A stretch of 64,000 nucleotides of DNA from Jeongeupia chitinilytica. GTDB taxonomy: Bacteria > Pseudomonadota > Gammaproteobacteria > Burkholderiales > Chitinibacteraceae. The stretch covers positions 372,001 to 436,000 of the forward strand of contig NZ_BMYO01000001.1 in NCBI RefSeq assembly GCF_014652315.1. The letters are read 5' to 3'. The position numbers were made by a program, and so were the translations under genes. Numbering within the stretch: position 1 is the first letter of the stretch; each line of letters starts with the position of its first letter. Positions 25,066 through 35,555 of the stretch are shown here, piece by piece. The notes under the pieces were generated by a model that saw only the letters and a program-made list of their open reading frames with translations, made no database searches and was not told the origin of the DNA.

Positions 25066-26298
25066 ATGAAACGACCAATGTATCTATTGAGTCCTTCGGT
25101 TCAACTTGGGCTGACCATTGGCGCGCTGATGTATGCCAGTTACGGCATGGCCCACAATGCGTTTGATAATGCAGCCCTGATCGGATTGTGCACCTTTGTG
25201 GGGTTTTTCATTCCCTACTATTCGAAATTCAGCAACCGGATCGAGGAATACATCAATCTGCGCACGGCGTGCGTGAGTCTCGGGCGACTGGGGCGCTTTG
25301 TGCCGCAGCTCGCGTTCAATATCGGCATCTTCCTGATCCTGACCCTGGGCGGGGTATTTCCGGCGACAAGAATCGATACGCTGGGGGGCGTGCTGGGCGT
25401 TGCCCTGCTGACCACGTGTGCCTCGCAGGGGATGCAGTACCTGGCGCTGGCGCTGTCCAATCGCGAAATCGGTGACCGGAACCGGAATGTCCTGCTGGCG
25501 CTGTCGATCAACATCGTCGTCACGGCGCTGGCCACACTGGGGCTGGCGTGGTCGCGCGGGCTGTTCCTGACGCTGGGCTGGACATTCGGCGCGGCATTCT
25601 TCGTCATCGGTCTGCTGTCGGACTGGCGCTCGCTGCGCTATCGCCGCGGCGGGATCGGCGTGTTCTTCGGCACGTTCAATCCGATCCACAAGACGCATCT
25701 GGCGCTGATTCGCGACGCCATCGAAACCCGCGGGCTGGAAAAGGTTTACCTGCACAGCACCACGATTCCGAAACTGCACGCCCAGGCCCTGCAGCGCGGT
25801 GAAATCCGCATCGCCCGGCACGACCAGGGAATGCGCATTTACGAGAAAACCGAACGGGCCGACGTCCACGTCAATTACTTTCCGACCGGATCGCGCTTTT
25901 ACGAGTATGAAACGCGCCTGGCAATGATGCGGGCTGCGGTGGCCGAGGCGGGCCTCGGGGACAAGGTGGAGGTGCTGTCGCTGCCGAACGAATACGCGCA
26001 GGGCGGCTTCTACGCGGTGCTGCAACGGATCCGGGAAGCGGCCGGGCCGTTGCCGGTGCACGGCATCCACGGCAGCGACCTTGGCGGGATGTGGGTACGC
26101 AGCATCTATGACGAGTCCGGCTGGATCTATCCGTACCCGGTGGTCCGCCGCGACAAGGTCTCCGCCACCGCGATCCGCAACGGCGAAATCGGCCTGACGA
26201 CCCCGTCGGTGCAGAAAATGATCGTCGCCTTGCGCAAGTCGGGCGAAGCGGGTGCGCCGACGCGGAGCGCCGGGGCGCAGTTGGTGGGGCAGCCATGA
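25066..26298 (+). CDS. Membrane-anchored NadD-like nucleotidylyltransferase fusion
   Basis: A 410-residue fusion. Residues 1-190 contain about six hydrophobic segments (roughly 12-28, 35-52, 78-99, 106-130, 141-162, 165-185). Residues 195-395 form a nucleotidylyltransferase domain: the phosphate-binding GTFNPIHKTHL (202-212), HGIHGSDLGG (332-341) and VSATAIRNGE (365-374), the counterpart of the ISxTxIR motif. These match the NadD/NMNAT group more than other HxGH enzymes, so an adenylyltransferase acting on a phosphate- or nucleotide-type substrate at the membrane is likely. I know no characterised enzyme with this architecture. Ribosome binding site AGAGGAAG supports the ATG at 25066. It leads a tight operon and overlaps the next gene (ATGA). 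Confidence 0.75.
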   Translation: MKRPMYLLSPSVQLGLTIGALMYASYGMAHNAFDNAALIGLCTFVGFFIPYYSKFSNRIEEYINLRTACVSLGRLGRFVPQLAFNIGIFLILTLGGVFPATRIDTLGGVLGVALLTTCASQGMQYLALALSNREIGDRNRNVLLALSINIVVTALATLGLAWSRGLFLTLGWTFGAAFFVIGLLSDWRSLRYRRGGIGVFFGTFNPIHKTHLALIRDAIETRGLEKVYLHSTTIPKLHAQALQRGEIRIARHDQGMRIYEKTERADVHVNYFPTGSRFYEYETRLAMMRAAVAEAGLGDKVEVLSLPNEYAQGGFYAVLQRIREAAGPLPVHGIHGSDLGGMWVRSIYDESGWIYPYPVVRRDKVSATAIRNGEIGLTTPSVQKMIVALRKSGEAGAPTRSAGAQLVGQP

Positions 26299-26930
26299 CC
26301 GTCCACCCCTTCCTCAAGTCCGGCCCGGCCGTGACCGAGACCGAGACCGCGAAACTGACGATCAAGGTCGTCGAAAGCGAGGACGAGCGCTTCAAGGCCA
26401 TGCTGGTCCGCGCCATCGTCTACATGCACGAGCAGCTGTGCCCGTACCGCGAGGAGTTCGACCTCAACGACCACGCTGCCACGCAGATCATCGGCCTGAC
26501 CGACGAGGGCGAACCGGTGCTGACCGCGCGGATCCGCTACTTCAACGGCTTCGCCAAGATCGAGCGTCTGGCGATCCGCAAGGAGTACCGCGGTCGCGGC
26601 TATGCACACCGGTTGCTGTCCTTCGTGCTGGACGTTTGCCGCAACAAGGGTTACTCGCGGTTCTACCTGCATGCCCAGGAGCGCCTGCAGCCGTTCTATG
26701 CCGGCTACGGATTCCGCGCCGTCGGCGGCGATTTCTCGTTCTCGGACCACGACTATCTCGAAATGGAAATGCACGAACGCGAACCCCACGGCCAGCCGGC
26801 CCAGCACATCGGTCTGGAGCCGATGATCCTCAACCGCCCGGAAAACAACCTGCATCACGCCGGGCCGCTCGAGCACGGGGCATTCCGGCATGCAAAACGG
26901 GCCGTTACCGTTGAACGGGGGCGGGTATGA
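26295..26930 (+). CDS. GNAT-family N-acyltransferase
   Basis: A 211-residue protein with a GNAT fold: the acyl-CoA pyrophosphate loop RKEYRGRGYAHRL (residues 96-107) follows the beta-4 strand FAKIERLAI, and the beta-5/alpha-4 region is YLHAQERLQPFYAGYGF. The last 45 residues form a polar, His-rich extension outside the domain. It should acetylate (or acylate) a small amine or a protein; the substrate is unknown. It overlaps both neighbours by four bases (ATGA at 26295-26298 and 26927-26930), so the products are made together. Similar small GNATs (ElaA/YjcF-like) give no pathway clue. Confidence 0.85.
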   Translation: MTVHPFLKSGPAVTETETAKLTIKVVESEDERFKAMLVRAIVYMHEQLCPYREEFDLNDHAATQIIGLTDEGEPVLTARIRYFNGFAKIERLAIRKEYRGRGYAHRLLSFVLDVCRNKGYSRFYLHAQERLQPFYAGYGFRAVGGDFSFSDHDYLEMEMHEREPHGQPAQHIGLEPMILNRPENNLHHAGPLEHGAFRHAKRAVTVERGRV

Positions 26931-28126
26931 AGCGCTGGCTGTTCGTTTCCGCCCTCGCGCTGGCCGGTACGGCCGGTGCGGCGACGCAGGCGATCGACCC
27001 TGCCCACCTGCAGCTTTTGAAGCAGATCGTCGACATCAATACCGAAACCCGGAATCTGGCCGGACTTGCGCAGGTGCGTGACGTGCTCGTTCCCAGGTTC
27101 GAATCGCTGGGGCTGAAGACCACGCGGCATTCGCTGGGCAACGGCCGCGAAGTCCTGAGCTTTGACACGCCGGGCAGCACGCCGAAGGTGCTGCTGGTCG
27201 GGCATATCGATACGGTTTTTGCGCAGACCGGCGATTTCCAGCGCCTGAGCGAGCAGGGCGACCAGTTGGTCGGGCCGGGCGTGATCGACATGAAGGGCGG
27301 CATCGTGCTGATGCTGAACGTGCTGGCACAACTGAAACAGGCTGGGAAGTTGCAGCACGTTCGCGTGGTGCTCAACGACGACGAGGAAATCGGCTCGCCG
27401 TATTCCAAGCAGACGCTCAGGACGCTGGCCGGGGGGATTCCGTACGGACTCGTGTTCGAGCCCGGGCTGGAGGATGGCGCGGTGGTGCGAAGCCAGTCCG
27501 GCGTGCGCTGGATCAAGCTGACGACGAACGGAAAAGCCGCCCACGCCGGGCTGGAGCCCGAGAACGGCATCGATGCCTGCCTCGACCTCGCCCGGAAGAT
27601 CGCAAAAGTGAGCCAGCTGGCGCAGCCGTCGAAAGGCCTGACCCTCAACCCCGGCGTGATCGAGGGAGGCTCGAAACCCAATGTGGTGTGCGACAGGGCC
27701 AGCGTGACCTTCGATGTCCGTTTCCGGGCCGACGCCGACTGGCAGGCCGTATCCGCTGCCATCGGCGAGATCGGCCAGCACAGCGACGTCTACAACCCGC
27801 AGCTCAAGCAGGGTACACGGACCGAAGTGACGCAGCTGGCCGAAATGCCGCTGCTGCCCGAACAGCAGACGCAGGCGCTGGCCGCGCGCGTCGAAGCCAT
27901 CGCCGGCGCGATCGGCCAGCCGTTCCACGCCCGGTCGGTCGGCTACGGCAGCGACGGCAACAACCTTGCGGAAACCGGCATGCAGTTGCTCGTCGGCGTC
28001 GGCCCCTACGGCGGCGGCATGCATTCCAGAAACGAACACATGCTTGTCAGTTCCTACCAGAACCGTTTGACCCTGATGACCCAGCTGATTTCGCAGCTCA
28101 CCGATACCCAAGGAGATAAACCATGA
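26927..28126 (+). CDS. Exported M20 metallopeptidase (CPG2-like)
   Basis: A 399-residue zinc peptidase. A signal peptide (MKRW, then LFVSALALAGTAGA; cleavage near residue 19) sends it to the periplasm. Metal ligands are in order: H93 in GHIDT, D121 in GVIDMKGG, the general base and ligand in DDEEIGS (152-156), E178 in FEPG and the late His in GGGMHSRNEH. The central dimerisation domain is present. The closest family picture is carboxypeptidase G2, which removes C-terminal glutamate from folates and acyl-amino acids. It overlaps the GNAT and isochorismatase genes by ATGA, suggesting a substrate chain shared with cytoplasmic enzymes, although it acts outside the cytoplasm. Confidence 0.88.
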   Translation: MKRWLFVSALALAGTAGAATQAIDPAHLQLLKQIVDINTETRNLAGLAQVRDVLVPRFESLGLKTTRHSLGNGREVLSFDTPGSTPKVLLVGHIDTVFAQTGDFQRLSEQGDQLVGPGVIDMKGGIVLMLNVLAQLKQAGKLQHVRVVLNDDEEIGSPYSKQTLRTLAGGIPYGLVFEPGLEDGAVVRSQSGVRWIKLTTNGKAAHAGLEPENGIDACLDLARKIAKVSQLAQPSKGLTLNPGVIEGGSKPNVVCDRASVTFDVRFRADADWQAVSAAIGEIGQHSDVYNPQLKQGTRTEVTQLAEMPLLPEQQTQALAARVEAIAGAIGQPFHARSVGYGSDGNNLAETGMQLLVGVGPYGGGMHSRNEHMLVSSYQNRLTLMTQLISQLTDTQGDKP

Positions 28127-28665
28127 AGGCACTCGTCGTTATCGATATCCAGCGCGAATACATTGCCGCCGGACGCAAATTCCAGATCAAGTTGATCGGC
28201 AATTCGCTCAACAATGCCTATTCGATGCTGAATTTCGCCCGCAATGAAGGCTGGCCGATCATTCACGTCCAGCATTTGCAGGACGGCGATCTTTTCAATC
28301 GGGCCTCGGATACGTCCGATTTCATCGACGGTTTCGTCCCGCAGGCCAATGAAGCACTGGCCGTCAAGGGCAATTACTCGTCGTTCTCCTCGCCGGCATT
28401 TGTCCAGTTCGTTGCCGCGCATGCCGATCACGAATTCGTCGTCATCGGCTACGGCAGCACGATGTGTTGCCTCTCGACCATCGTCGACGGTTATCACCGC
28501 GGTTACCGCTTTGCCTTCGTCAAGGACGCCAGCGCTGCGCTGGCGGTGAACGGCCACTCGGAAACGTCGATGCACGAACACGCGTCGGCCATTCTCGAAC
28601 GCTTTGCCCGCGTGACCGGCACCGACGAAGAAAGCATGGTCGAACCGTTGCATCTGGCGGCGTGA
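28123..28665 (+). CDS. Isochorismatase-family cysteine hydrolase
   Basis: A 180-residue Rossmann-like hydrolase. The catalytic triad of the family is visible: Asp8 in VVIDIQREY, Lys82 in AVKGNYSSF and the nucleophilic Cys115 in STMCCLSTIVDG (Cys116 is adjacent). Members include nicotinamidase, N-carbamoylsarcosine amidase, ureidoacrylate amidase and maleamate amidase; the zinc-ligand pattern of nicotinamidase (DxHxxxxH) is not seen, so nicotinamide is not the obvious substrate. Codon use in the first third is lower in GC than in the flanking genes. It starts inside the stop of the M20 gene and ends 79 bases before the DUF6671 gene. Confidence 0.85.
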   Translation: MKALVVIDIQREYIAAGRKFQIKLIGNSLNNAYSMLNFARNEGWPIIHVQHLQDGDLFNRASDTSDFIDGFVPQANEALAVKGNYSSFSSPAFVQFVAAHADHEFVVIGYGSTMCCLSTIVDGYHRGYRFAFVKDASAALAVNGHSETSMHEHASAILERFARVTGTDEESMVEPLHLAA

Positions 28666-28744
28666 GCGGTGCGGACACGACACCGGATGAACCGCCTGAT
28701 GCATTGCCTGCAAACCCCCGATACGCCTGAAAGGCGAGGATGTC

Positions 28745-29485
28745 ATGGCCGCTAGTATGCCCTTGCAGTTGAAATCCATTGCCGGCCCGCAAGACGGCCC
28801 GGAGTTGCTCATCGCCACCATGCACGGCAAGGAGTCGGTGCTGGGCCCGTCACTGGCCACGCTGGGCTTCAACGTCCTGCTGCCGCTGGACTACGACACC
28901 GATGCACTCGGGACGTTTTCCGGCGACATCCGCCGGCCGGGTACCGCGTTCGAAGCGGCGCTCGAAAAGGCCCGCCGTGCCTGCGACGCCACCGGTGTGC
29001 CGCGGGCGGTGGCGAGCGAAGGCTCCTACCGCCCTTGCCAGACGCTATTTCCGGGAGCCCGGAATGCCGAGCTGCTGGCCTTCGTCGACCGCGAGCGCGG
29101 CGTGGAGTTCGTCGAATATCTGACGGACCTGCCGACCAGTTTCGTCAAGGGGCGGGTTCCGGCGGATCCGGCATCGCCGGCGGCCCGGGCGTTGCTGGCG
29201 GACATGGGCTGGCCGGGCATCCGGGCCATGGTGGTGCCGCATGATCCGGGCAACGGCGTCCCGCCGACGCTGGTGTTCAAGGGGCTCGGGACCGAAGCCG
29301 AGCTGACACAGGCATTCGCCGTTTGTGCGGCGCATTCGCAGGACGGTCAGGTCCATCTGGAGACCGACCTTCGCGCGCACATGAACCCGACGCGCATGAC
29401 CTCGGTGGCCCTGATGGGCATCCGCCTGATCGAGCGGCTGCAAAGGGAAGGCTATGCAGATCTGAAGCACGTGCTGGCCGCGTGA
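28745..29485 (+). CDS. DUF6671-like protein
   Basis: A 246-residue soluble protein. The sequence IATMHGKESVLGPSL, followed by DYDTDALGTFSGDIRRPG and later SEGSYRPCQTLFPGARNAELL, matches what I recall of DUF6671; the family function is not known. Conserved His, Asp and Cys residues suggest an enzyme rather than a structural protein, and there is no signal peptide or membrane segment. The ribosome binding site is GCGAGGA at ~28734. It ends the five-gene operon that begins at 25066 and converges with the LysR gene. A 79-base gap separates it from the isochorismatase gene, so it may also have its own promoter. Confidence 0.65.
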   Translation: MAASMPLQLKSIAGPQDGPELLIATMHGKESVLGPSLATLGFNVLLPLDYDTDALGTFSGDIRRPGTAFEAALEKARRACDATGVPRAVASEGSYRPCQTLFPGARNAELLAFVDRERGVEFVEYLTDLPTSFVKGRVPADPASPAARALLADMGWPGIRAMVVPHDPGNGVPPTLVFKGLGTEAELTQAFAVCAAHSQDGQVHLETDLRAHMNPTRMTSVALMGIRLIERLQREGYADLKHVLAA

Positions 29486-29512
29486 GTTGACTGCGTTGCC
29501 GCGACGGTGACG

Positions 29513-30448
29513 TCAGTCGCCGTCGTCGCCCTCGGGGGGCCACGGCGGGCGGGCCATGGCGGCATGCAGCCACTGGACGAACGACGCCACCTGCGCATCG
29601 CGCCGCAGGCCGTGACAGAGAAAGAACGAACGCGGGCTGACCAGACGTTCACCGAGCGGCGCGACCAGCACGCCTTCCTCAAGCAGATGGTCGACCAGCG
29701 GCGAGCTGCCCAGCGCCACGCCGTGCCCGCGGGTTGCAGCCTGGATCATCTGGTCGAGCTGACTGAAACGGAAGCCGATGTCGCCGACCGGCAGGTTGGC
29801 GCCGATGTCCTTGAACCAGGTCGACCATTGCAGCCACGGCCAGGCATTCAGCGGATCGGCCAGATGCAGCAGCGTGTGGTGCCGCAGGTCATCGACGCAA
29901 GCGAGCTTGCGGCCGTTGCGGCGCAGGAGTGCCGGACTGCAGACCGGGAAGACCTCTTCGCCGGACAGCAGGACGCTGTCGTCCGGCGGCGCCTGATCGC
30001 GGGTGCAGTAACGGATGGCCAGGTCGATGCCGGGCTGTTTCAGGTCGACAAGCCGGTTGTCCGCCTCGATGTGCAGCGCGACCTCGGGACAGAGCGCCCG
30101 CAGCCTGGCCAGCCGCGGCACCAGCCAGAGTGCGGCAAAGGCCGTTGTCGTGGAAATGGTGATGCCCTGGCTGAGCGGCTTCTTGCGCAGGCTTTCGACG
30201 GTGTCGGACAACTGGGCCAGCGAATCGCTGACGACTTCGAAAAGCACGCGTCCCTGTTCGGTCAGTGCCAGCGATCGGTGGCCGCGCTCGAACAGTTCCA
30301 GTCCGAGGTGTTCCTCGAGTTTGCGGATCTGCCGGCTGATGGCCGACTGGGTCAGGAAAATCTCCTCGCCGGCTTTCGAGAAACTGAGCTGACGTGCGGC
30401 GGCTTCGAAACCGATCAGCAGGTCCAGGGGAGGAAGGGGTCGGGCCAT
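29513..30448 (-). CDS. LysR-family transcriptional regulator (GcvA-like)
   Basis: A 311-residue regulator. The N-terminal winged helix (LLIGFEAAARQLSFSKAGEEI then TQSAISRQIRKLEEHLG) is standard; the effector domain follows from about residue 95. The wording of the DNA-binding region and IDLAIRY in the effector domain resemble the GcvA branch. The start at 30448 is chosen because MARPLPPLDLL begins the helix-turn-helix properly; upstream codons are not family-like. It is convergent with the DUF6671 gene and downstream of a DMT exporter on the same strand, separated by 234 bases. Its target is unclear. Confidence 0.9.
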   Translation of the reverse strand: MARPLPPLDLLIGFEAAARQLSFSKAGEEIFLTQSAISRQIRKLEEHLGLELFERGHRSLALTEQGRVLFEVVSDSLAQLSDTVESLRKKPLSQGITISTTTAFAALWLVPRLARLRALCPEVALHIEADNRLVDLKQPGIDLAIRYCTRDQAPPDDSVLLSGEEVFPVCSPALLRRNGRKLACVDDLRHHTLLHLADPLNAWPWLQWSTWFKDIGANLPVGDIGFRFSQLDQMIQAATRGHGVALGSSPLVDHLLEEGVLVAPLGERLVSPRSFFLCHGLRRDAQVASFVQWLHAAMARPPWPPEGDDGD

Positions 30449-30682
30449 GTCGTTGATCTTCTGGGTACGCAGCTGGGCAGGGGACCGCCGCGCGAGCCGG
30501 CAGACGGGCCGTACCGGGCGATCGGGGCGCTCACCGGGGAGGCGTACTCGTTGGCACGATCCGGTCGCCCGGAAAAGGCTACCACGAATGCAATTCTGGC
30601 GAAATTTGCGTGAATGGAATGCGCAGGGCATGCCGGTGCAACGCGAACGCCCGCCGACCGGTTGCCGGGGCGCGACGACGCG

Positions 30683-31558
30683 TCAGTGCGATTCCCTGGC
30701 GCTGGCCAGCACGATGGCGCCGAGCACGCACAGCAGGGCGATCGCGTGGGCCGGCGCCGGTTTTTCCTGCAGGAAGACGATGGCGTAGCCGACCGCGGCG
30801 ACCGGCAGTGCGGCGGTGAAGACACCGGCCTGCTGCGCCGGAACGTGGCGGATGCCCTTCATCCACAGCCAGAACGACAGCACGCTGGCGGCGAGGCCGT
30901 ACCAGAACACCAGTGCCCAGGTCGGTGCGTCGACGCTGGTGAAATCGAAATGCCACCACGCGGAGAGGCCGAGCGGCAGCATCAGCCCGAGGCCGATCAG
31001 GTGCGTGTACGCGCAGATGTCGATCGCCGGCAGCGACTGCGTGAGGCGTCGTGACAGGATCACGTAGACCGATTCGCAGACGACCGCGCCGGCGATCATC
31101 GCGTTGCCCAGCAGCGACGATTCGCCGGCATCGCCGGCCCGGTTCACGTTGATGATCACCATGCCGAGCACCGCCAGCGCAACGGCGATCAGCGCGCGCG
31201 GGCCGAGCTTTTCGCGCAACAGCAGCCACGAGAGCACGATGACGACAGCCGGAATCGTGCTGGTGATCACGCCGGCGGCCAGCGCGCTGGTGTGCGACAC
31301 GCCGTACAGCATCAGCAGCGTGAACAGGAAGGTGCCGAACAGCGCCTGCAGGAACAGCCCCAGCCACTGCCGGCGCGTGACGGTGCGCATTTTTTCGAGA
31401 CGGTAGCGCGGCAGCAGCACGCCGACGCCGATCACGAAGCGCAGCAATGCGAACAGCGTTACCGGCAGCGCCATCACGATGGTCTTGCCGATGCCGACAT
31501 TGGCACCGACGAGCGCCATCGATGCGATCAGGTACAGCGTGTAGCGGTTGAAGTTCAT
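30683..31558 (-). CDS. EamA/DMT-family exporter (paralogue 2)
   Basis: A 291-residue inner-membrane exporter with ten predicted hydrophobic segments. It is a close paralogue of the gene at 1444-2409: the stretch LGLFLQALFGTFLFTLLML, the segment SALAAGVITSTIPAVVI and FWLWMKGIRHVP are identical or nearly so. It lacks the hydrophilic C-terminal tail of the other copy. It lies downstream of the liv operon on the same strand but beyond a terminator-like hairpin (31586-31608), and upstream of the LysR gene. The substrate is unknown; neighbouring branched-chain amino acid genes would fit an amino acid exporter, but this is weak inference. Confidence 0.85.
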   Translation of the reverse strand: MNFNRYTLYLIASMALVGANVGIGKTIVMALPVTLFALLRFVIGVGVLLPRYRLEKMRTVTRRQWLGLFLQALFGTFLFTLLMLYGVSHTSALAAGVITSTIPAVVIVLSWLLLREKLGPRALIAVALAVLGMVIINVNRAGDAGESSLLGNAMIAGAVVCESVYVILSRRLTQSLPAIDICAYTHLIGLGLMLPLGLSAWWHFDFTSVDAPTWALVFWYGLAASVLSFWLWMKGIRHVPAQQAGVFTAALPVAAVGYAIVFLQEKPAPAHAIALLCVLGAIVLASARESH

Positions 31559-31585
31559 CGGGGCGGCGTGGCAGGAGGAATGAAA

Positions 31586-31608
31586 CACGCCCGGGCAAGC
31601 CGGGCGTG
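31586..31608 (-). terminator. Probable terminator of the liv operon
   Basis: CACGCCCGG and CCGGGCGTG form a nine-base-pair stem with a five-base loop, followed on the minus strand by TTTCATT. It lies 20 bases past the livF stop and before the DMT exporter gene. Confidence 0.75.
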
Positions 31609-31628
31609 GGGCGGGAACGAAGGGGCGG

Positions 31629-32344
<716 letters not shown>

Positions 32345-32348
<4 letters not shown>

Positions 32349-33159
32349 GCAGCCTCCTTGTCGTCGGCGTCTTCTTCGCCCAGGTACGCCTTGATGACGT
32401 TCGGATCGTTCTGGACCTGCTCCGGTGTACCTTCGGCGATCTTGGTGCCGAAGTTGAGCACGCAGATGTGGTCGGAGACGCGCATCACGACGTTCATGTC
32501 GTGCTCGATCAGGAGCACGCCCTTGCCGTGCTCGCGGCTCAGGTACAGCAGCAGCTCGTTCAGCTCGGCCGATTCGCGCGGGTTCAGGCCGGCGGCCGGT
32601 TCGTCGAGGCAGAGCAGCAGCGGGTCGACGCACAGCGCGCGGGCGATCTCGATCCGCCGTTGCGTGCCGTACGACAGGTTGCCGGCGGCGGTGTCGGCCA
32701 GCTCGATCAGCTTGAGCCGGGTCAGCCACATCTCGGCCTTTTCCAGCGCGGCTTCGCGTGCCTGCCTGAAGCCGGCGCGGCCGAACAGGCCGGCGAGCGA
32801 GAAGCGCGATGCGGCCTGCAGCGCGTTGTGCTGCGCAACGATCAGGTTTTCCAGCACCGACATGTTCGGAAACAGCCGGATGTTCTGGAAGGTGCGCACG
32901 ACGCCGGCCTTGCGGGCGACGTGGTACGACGGCATCTCGTTCAGCAGCAGCGGGCCGTGCACCGGGTGGTGCATCCGCACGCTGCCCTCGGTCGGCTTGT
33001 AGAAGCCGGTCAGGCAGTTGAAGAACGTCGTCTTGCCGGCGCCGTTCGGGCCGATGATCGACGTGATCTTGCCCTTCGGCACGGCAACCGACAGGTCGTC
33101 GATCGCGGTCAGGCCGCCGAAGCGCATCGTGAGGCGGTCCACCTCGAGCAGCATTTCGC

Positions 33160-33163
<4 letters not shown>
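32345..33163 (-). CDS. livG: Branched-chain amino acid ABC transporter ATPase
   Basis: A 272-residue ABC ATPase with Walker A GPNGAGKTT, signature LSYGTQRR, Walker B LLLCLDEPAAGL and the IEHDMNVVMR switch region; the extended C-terminal DPNVIKAYLGEE is diagnostic of LivG. It forms the ATPase pair with LivF. The start at 33163 overlaps the livM stop by ATGA (33160-33163), and the end overlaps livF in the same way, which points to translational coupling of the whole set. Confidence 0.95.
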
Positions 33164-34445
<1,282 letters not shown>

Positions 34446-34446
<1 letters not shown>

Positions 34447-35360
34447 CAGACTTTCTCCACTTCCGGACGACCCAGCAGGCCACTGGGACGGAACATCAGA
34501 ACAAGGATCAGCAGCACGAAGGTGGCGACGTCCTTGTATTCGGGCGACAGGTAGGCGCTCCAGAACGATTCGATCATGCCGATGATCAGGCCGCCGAGCA
34601 TGGCGCCGGGCAGCGAGCCGATGCCGCCGAGCACCGCGGCGGTGAACGCCTTGATGCCGGCAAGGAAGCCGATCGAAAAGTCGACCACGCCGTAGTAGAC
34701 GGTGACCATCACCCCGGCCACGGCCGCCAGTGCGGCGCCGATGACGAAGGTCATCGAGATGGTCCGGTCGACGTTGATGCCGAGCAGTGCCGTCATCGTA
34801 CGGTCCTGCTCGCAGGCGCGCTGCTGGCGGCCGAACGAGGTCTTGGTGATCAGCCAGGTGAACACCGCCAGCAGCACGGCGGTGACGACGATGATCATGA
34901 TCTGCGTATAGGCGAGGTGGACGGTGAAGCCGTTGCTGGTGAACAGCTCGAAACCGCCGGGCAGCAGGGCGTTGATCGGCTTGACGCGGGCACCCTGGGT
35001 CAGCTGCACCATGTTCTGCAGGAAGATCGACATCCCGATCGCCGAGATCAGCGGTGCCAGTCGGGAGGCGTTGCGCAAGGGCCGATAGGCGATGCGCTCG
35101 ACCGACCAGCCGTAGACCGAGGTGAAAATGATGGCGACGACGAGGGTGATGAGCAGGGCGACCGGCACGGCCATGATGCCGAGCGAGCCGAGCAGCGTCA
35201 GCACGGTGACGGCGATGATCGCCGCGATCATGTAGATGTCGCCGTGCGCGAAGTTGATCATGCCGATGATGCCGTACACCATCGTGTAACCCAGCGCGAT
35301 CAGGCCGTAAACGGAGCCCAGCGTCAGGCCGTTGATCAGCTGTTGTATGAGTTGTCCCAT
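34446..35360 (-). CDS. livH: Branched-chain amino acid ABC transporter permease
   Basis: A 304-residue permease with eight hydrophobic segments, starting QLINGLTLGSVYGLIALGYT and containing KAFTAAVLGGIGSLPGAMLG, both typical of LivH. It forms the inner-membrane channel with LivM. A 195-base gap with a strong hairpin separates it from the binding-protein gene livK, and the other junction is a one-base overlap with livM. Start at 35360 is chosen because the family sequence begins there. Confidence 0.94.
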
Positions 35361-35520
35361 GAATGCGTGCTCCGGAGTATTGAAGGTGCTGCGGAGGCGT
35401 GCCGGCCTTGTGGCGCGGGCGTTGCCTTCTTTCAAGGAGTCGGGTGGATGCCCGGTTTTCCCTGGCACCTGTGGTGCGTGCGGGCCGGCGGCCTGGGGGC
35501 GGTGCCGGCCGGCCCGGATG

Positions 35521-35542
35521 CCGCGCCGGCAAGCCGGCGCGG
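35521..35542 (-). terminator. Hairpin between livK and livH
   Basis: A perfect ten-base-pair inverted repeat, CCGCGCCGGC/GCCGGCGCGG, separated by two bases and without a T run. Lying just after the livK stop, it probably protects or attenuates the transcript so that the binding protein is made in excess over the membrane parts (inference from the usual arrangement). Confidence 0.55.
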
Positions 35543-35555
35543 ACGGGTCAAGGAC

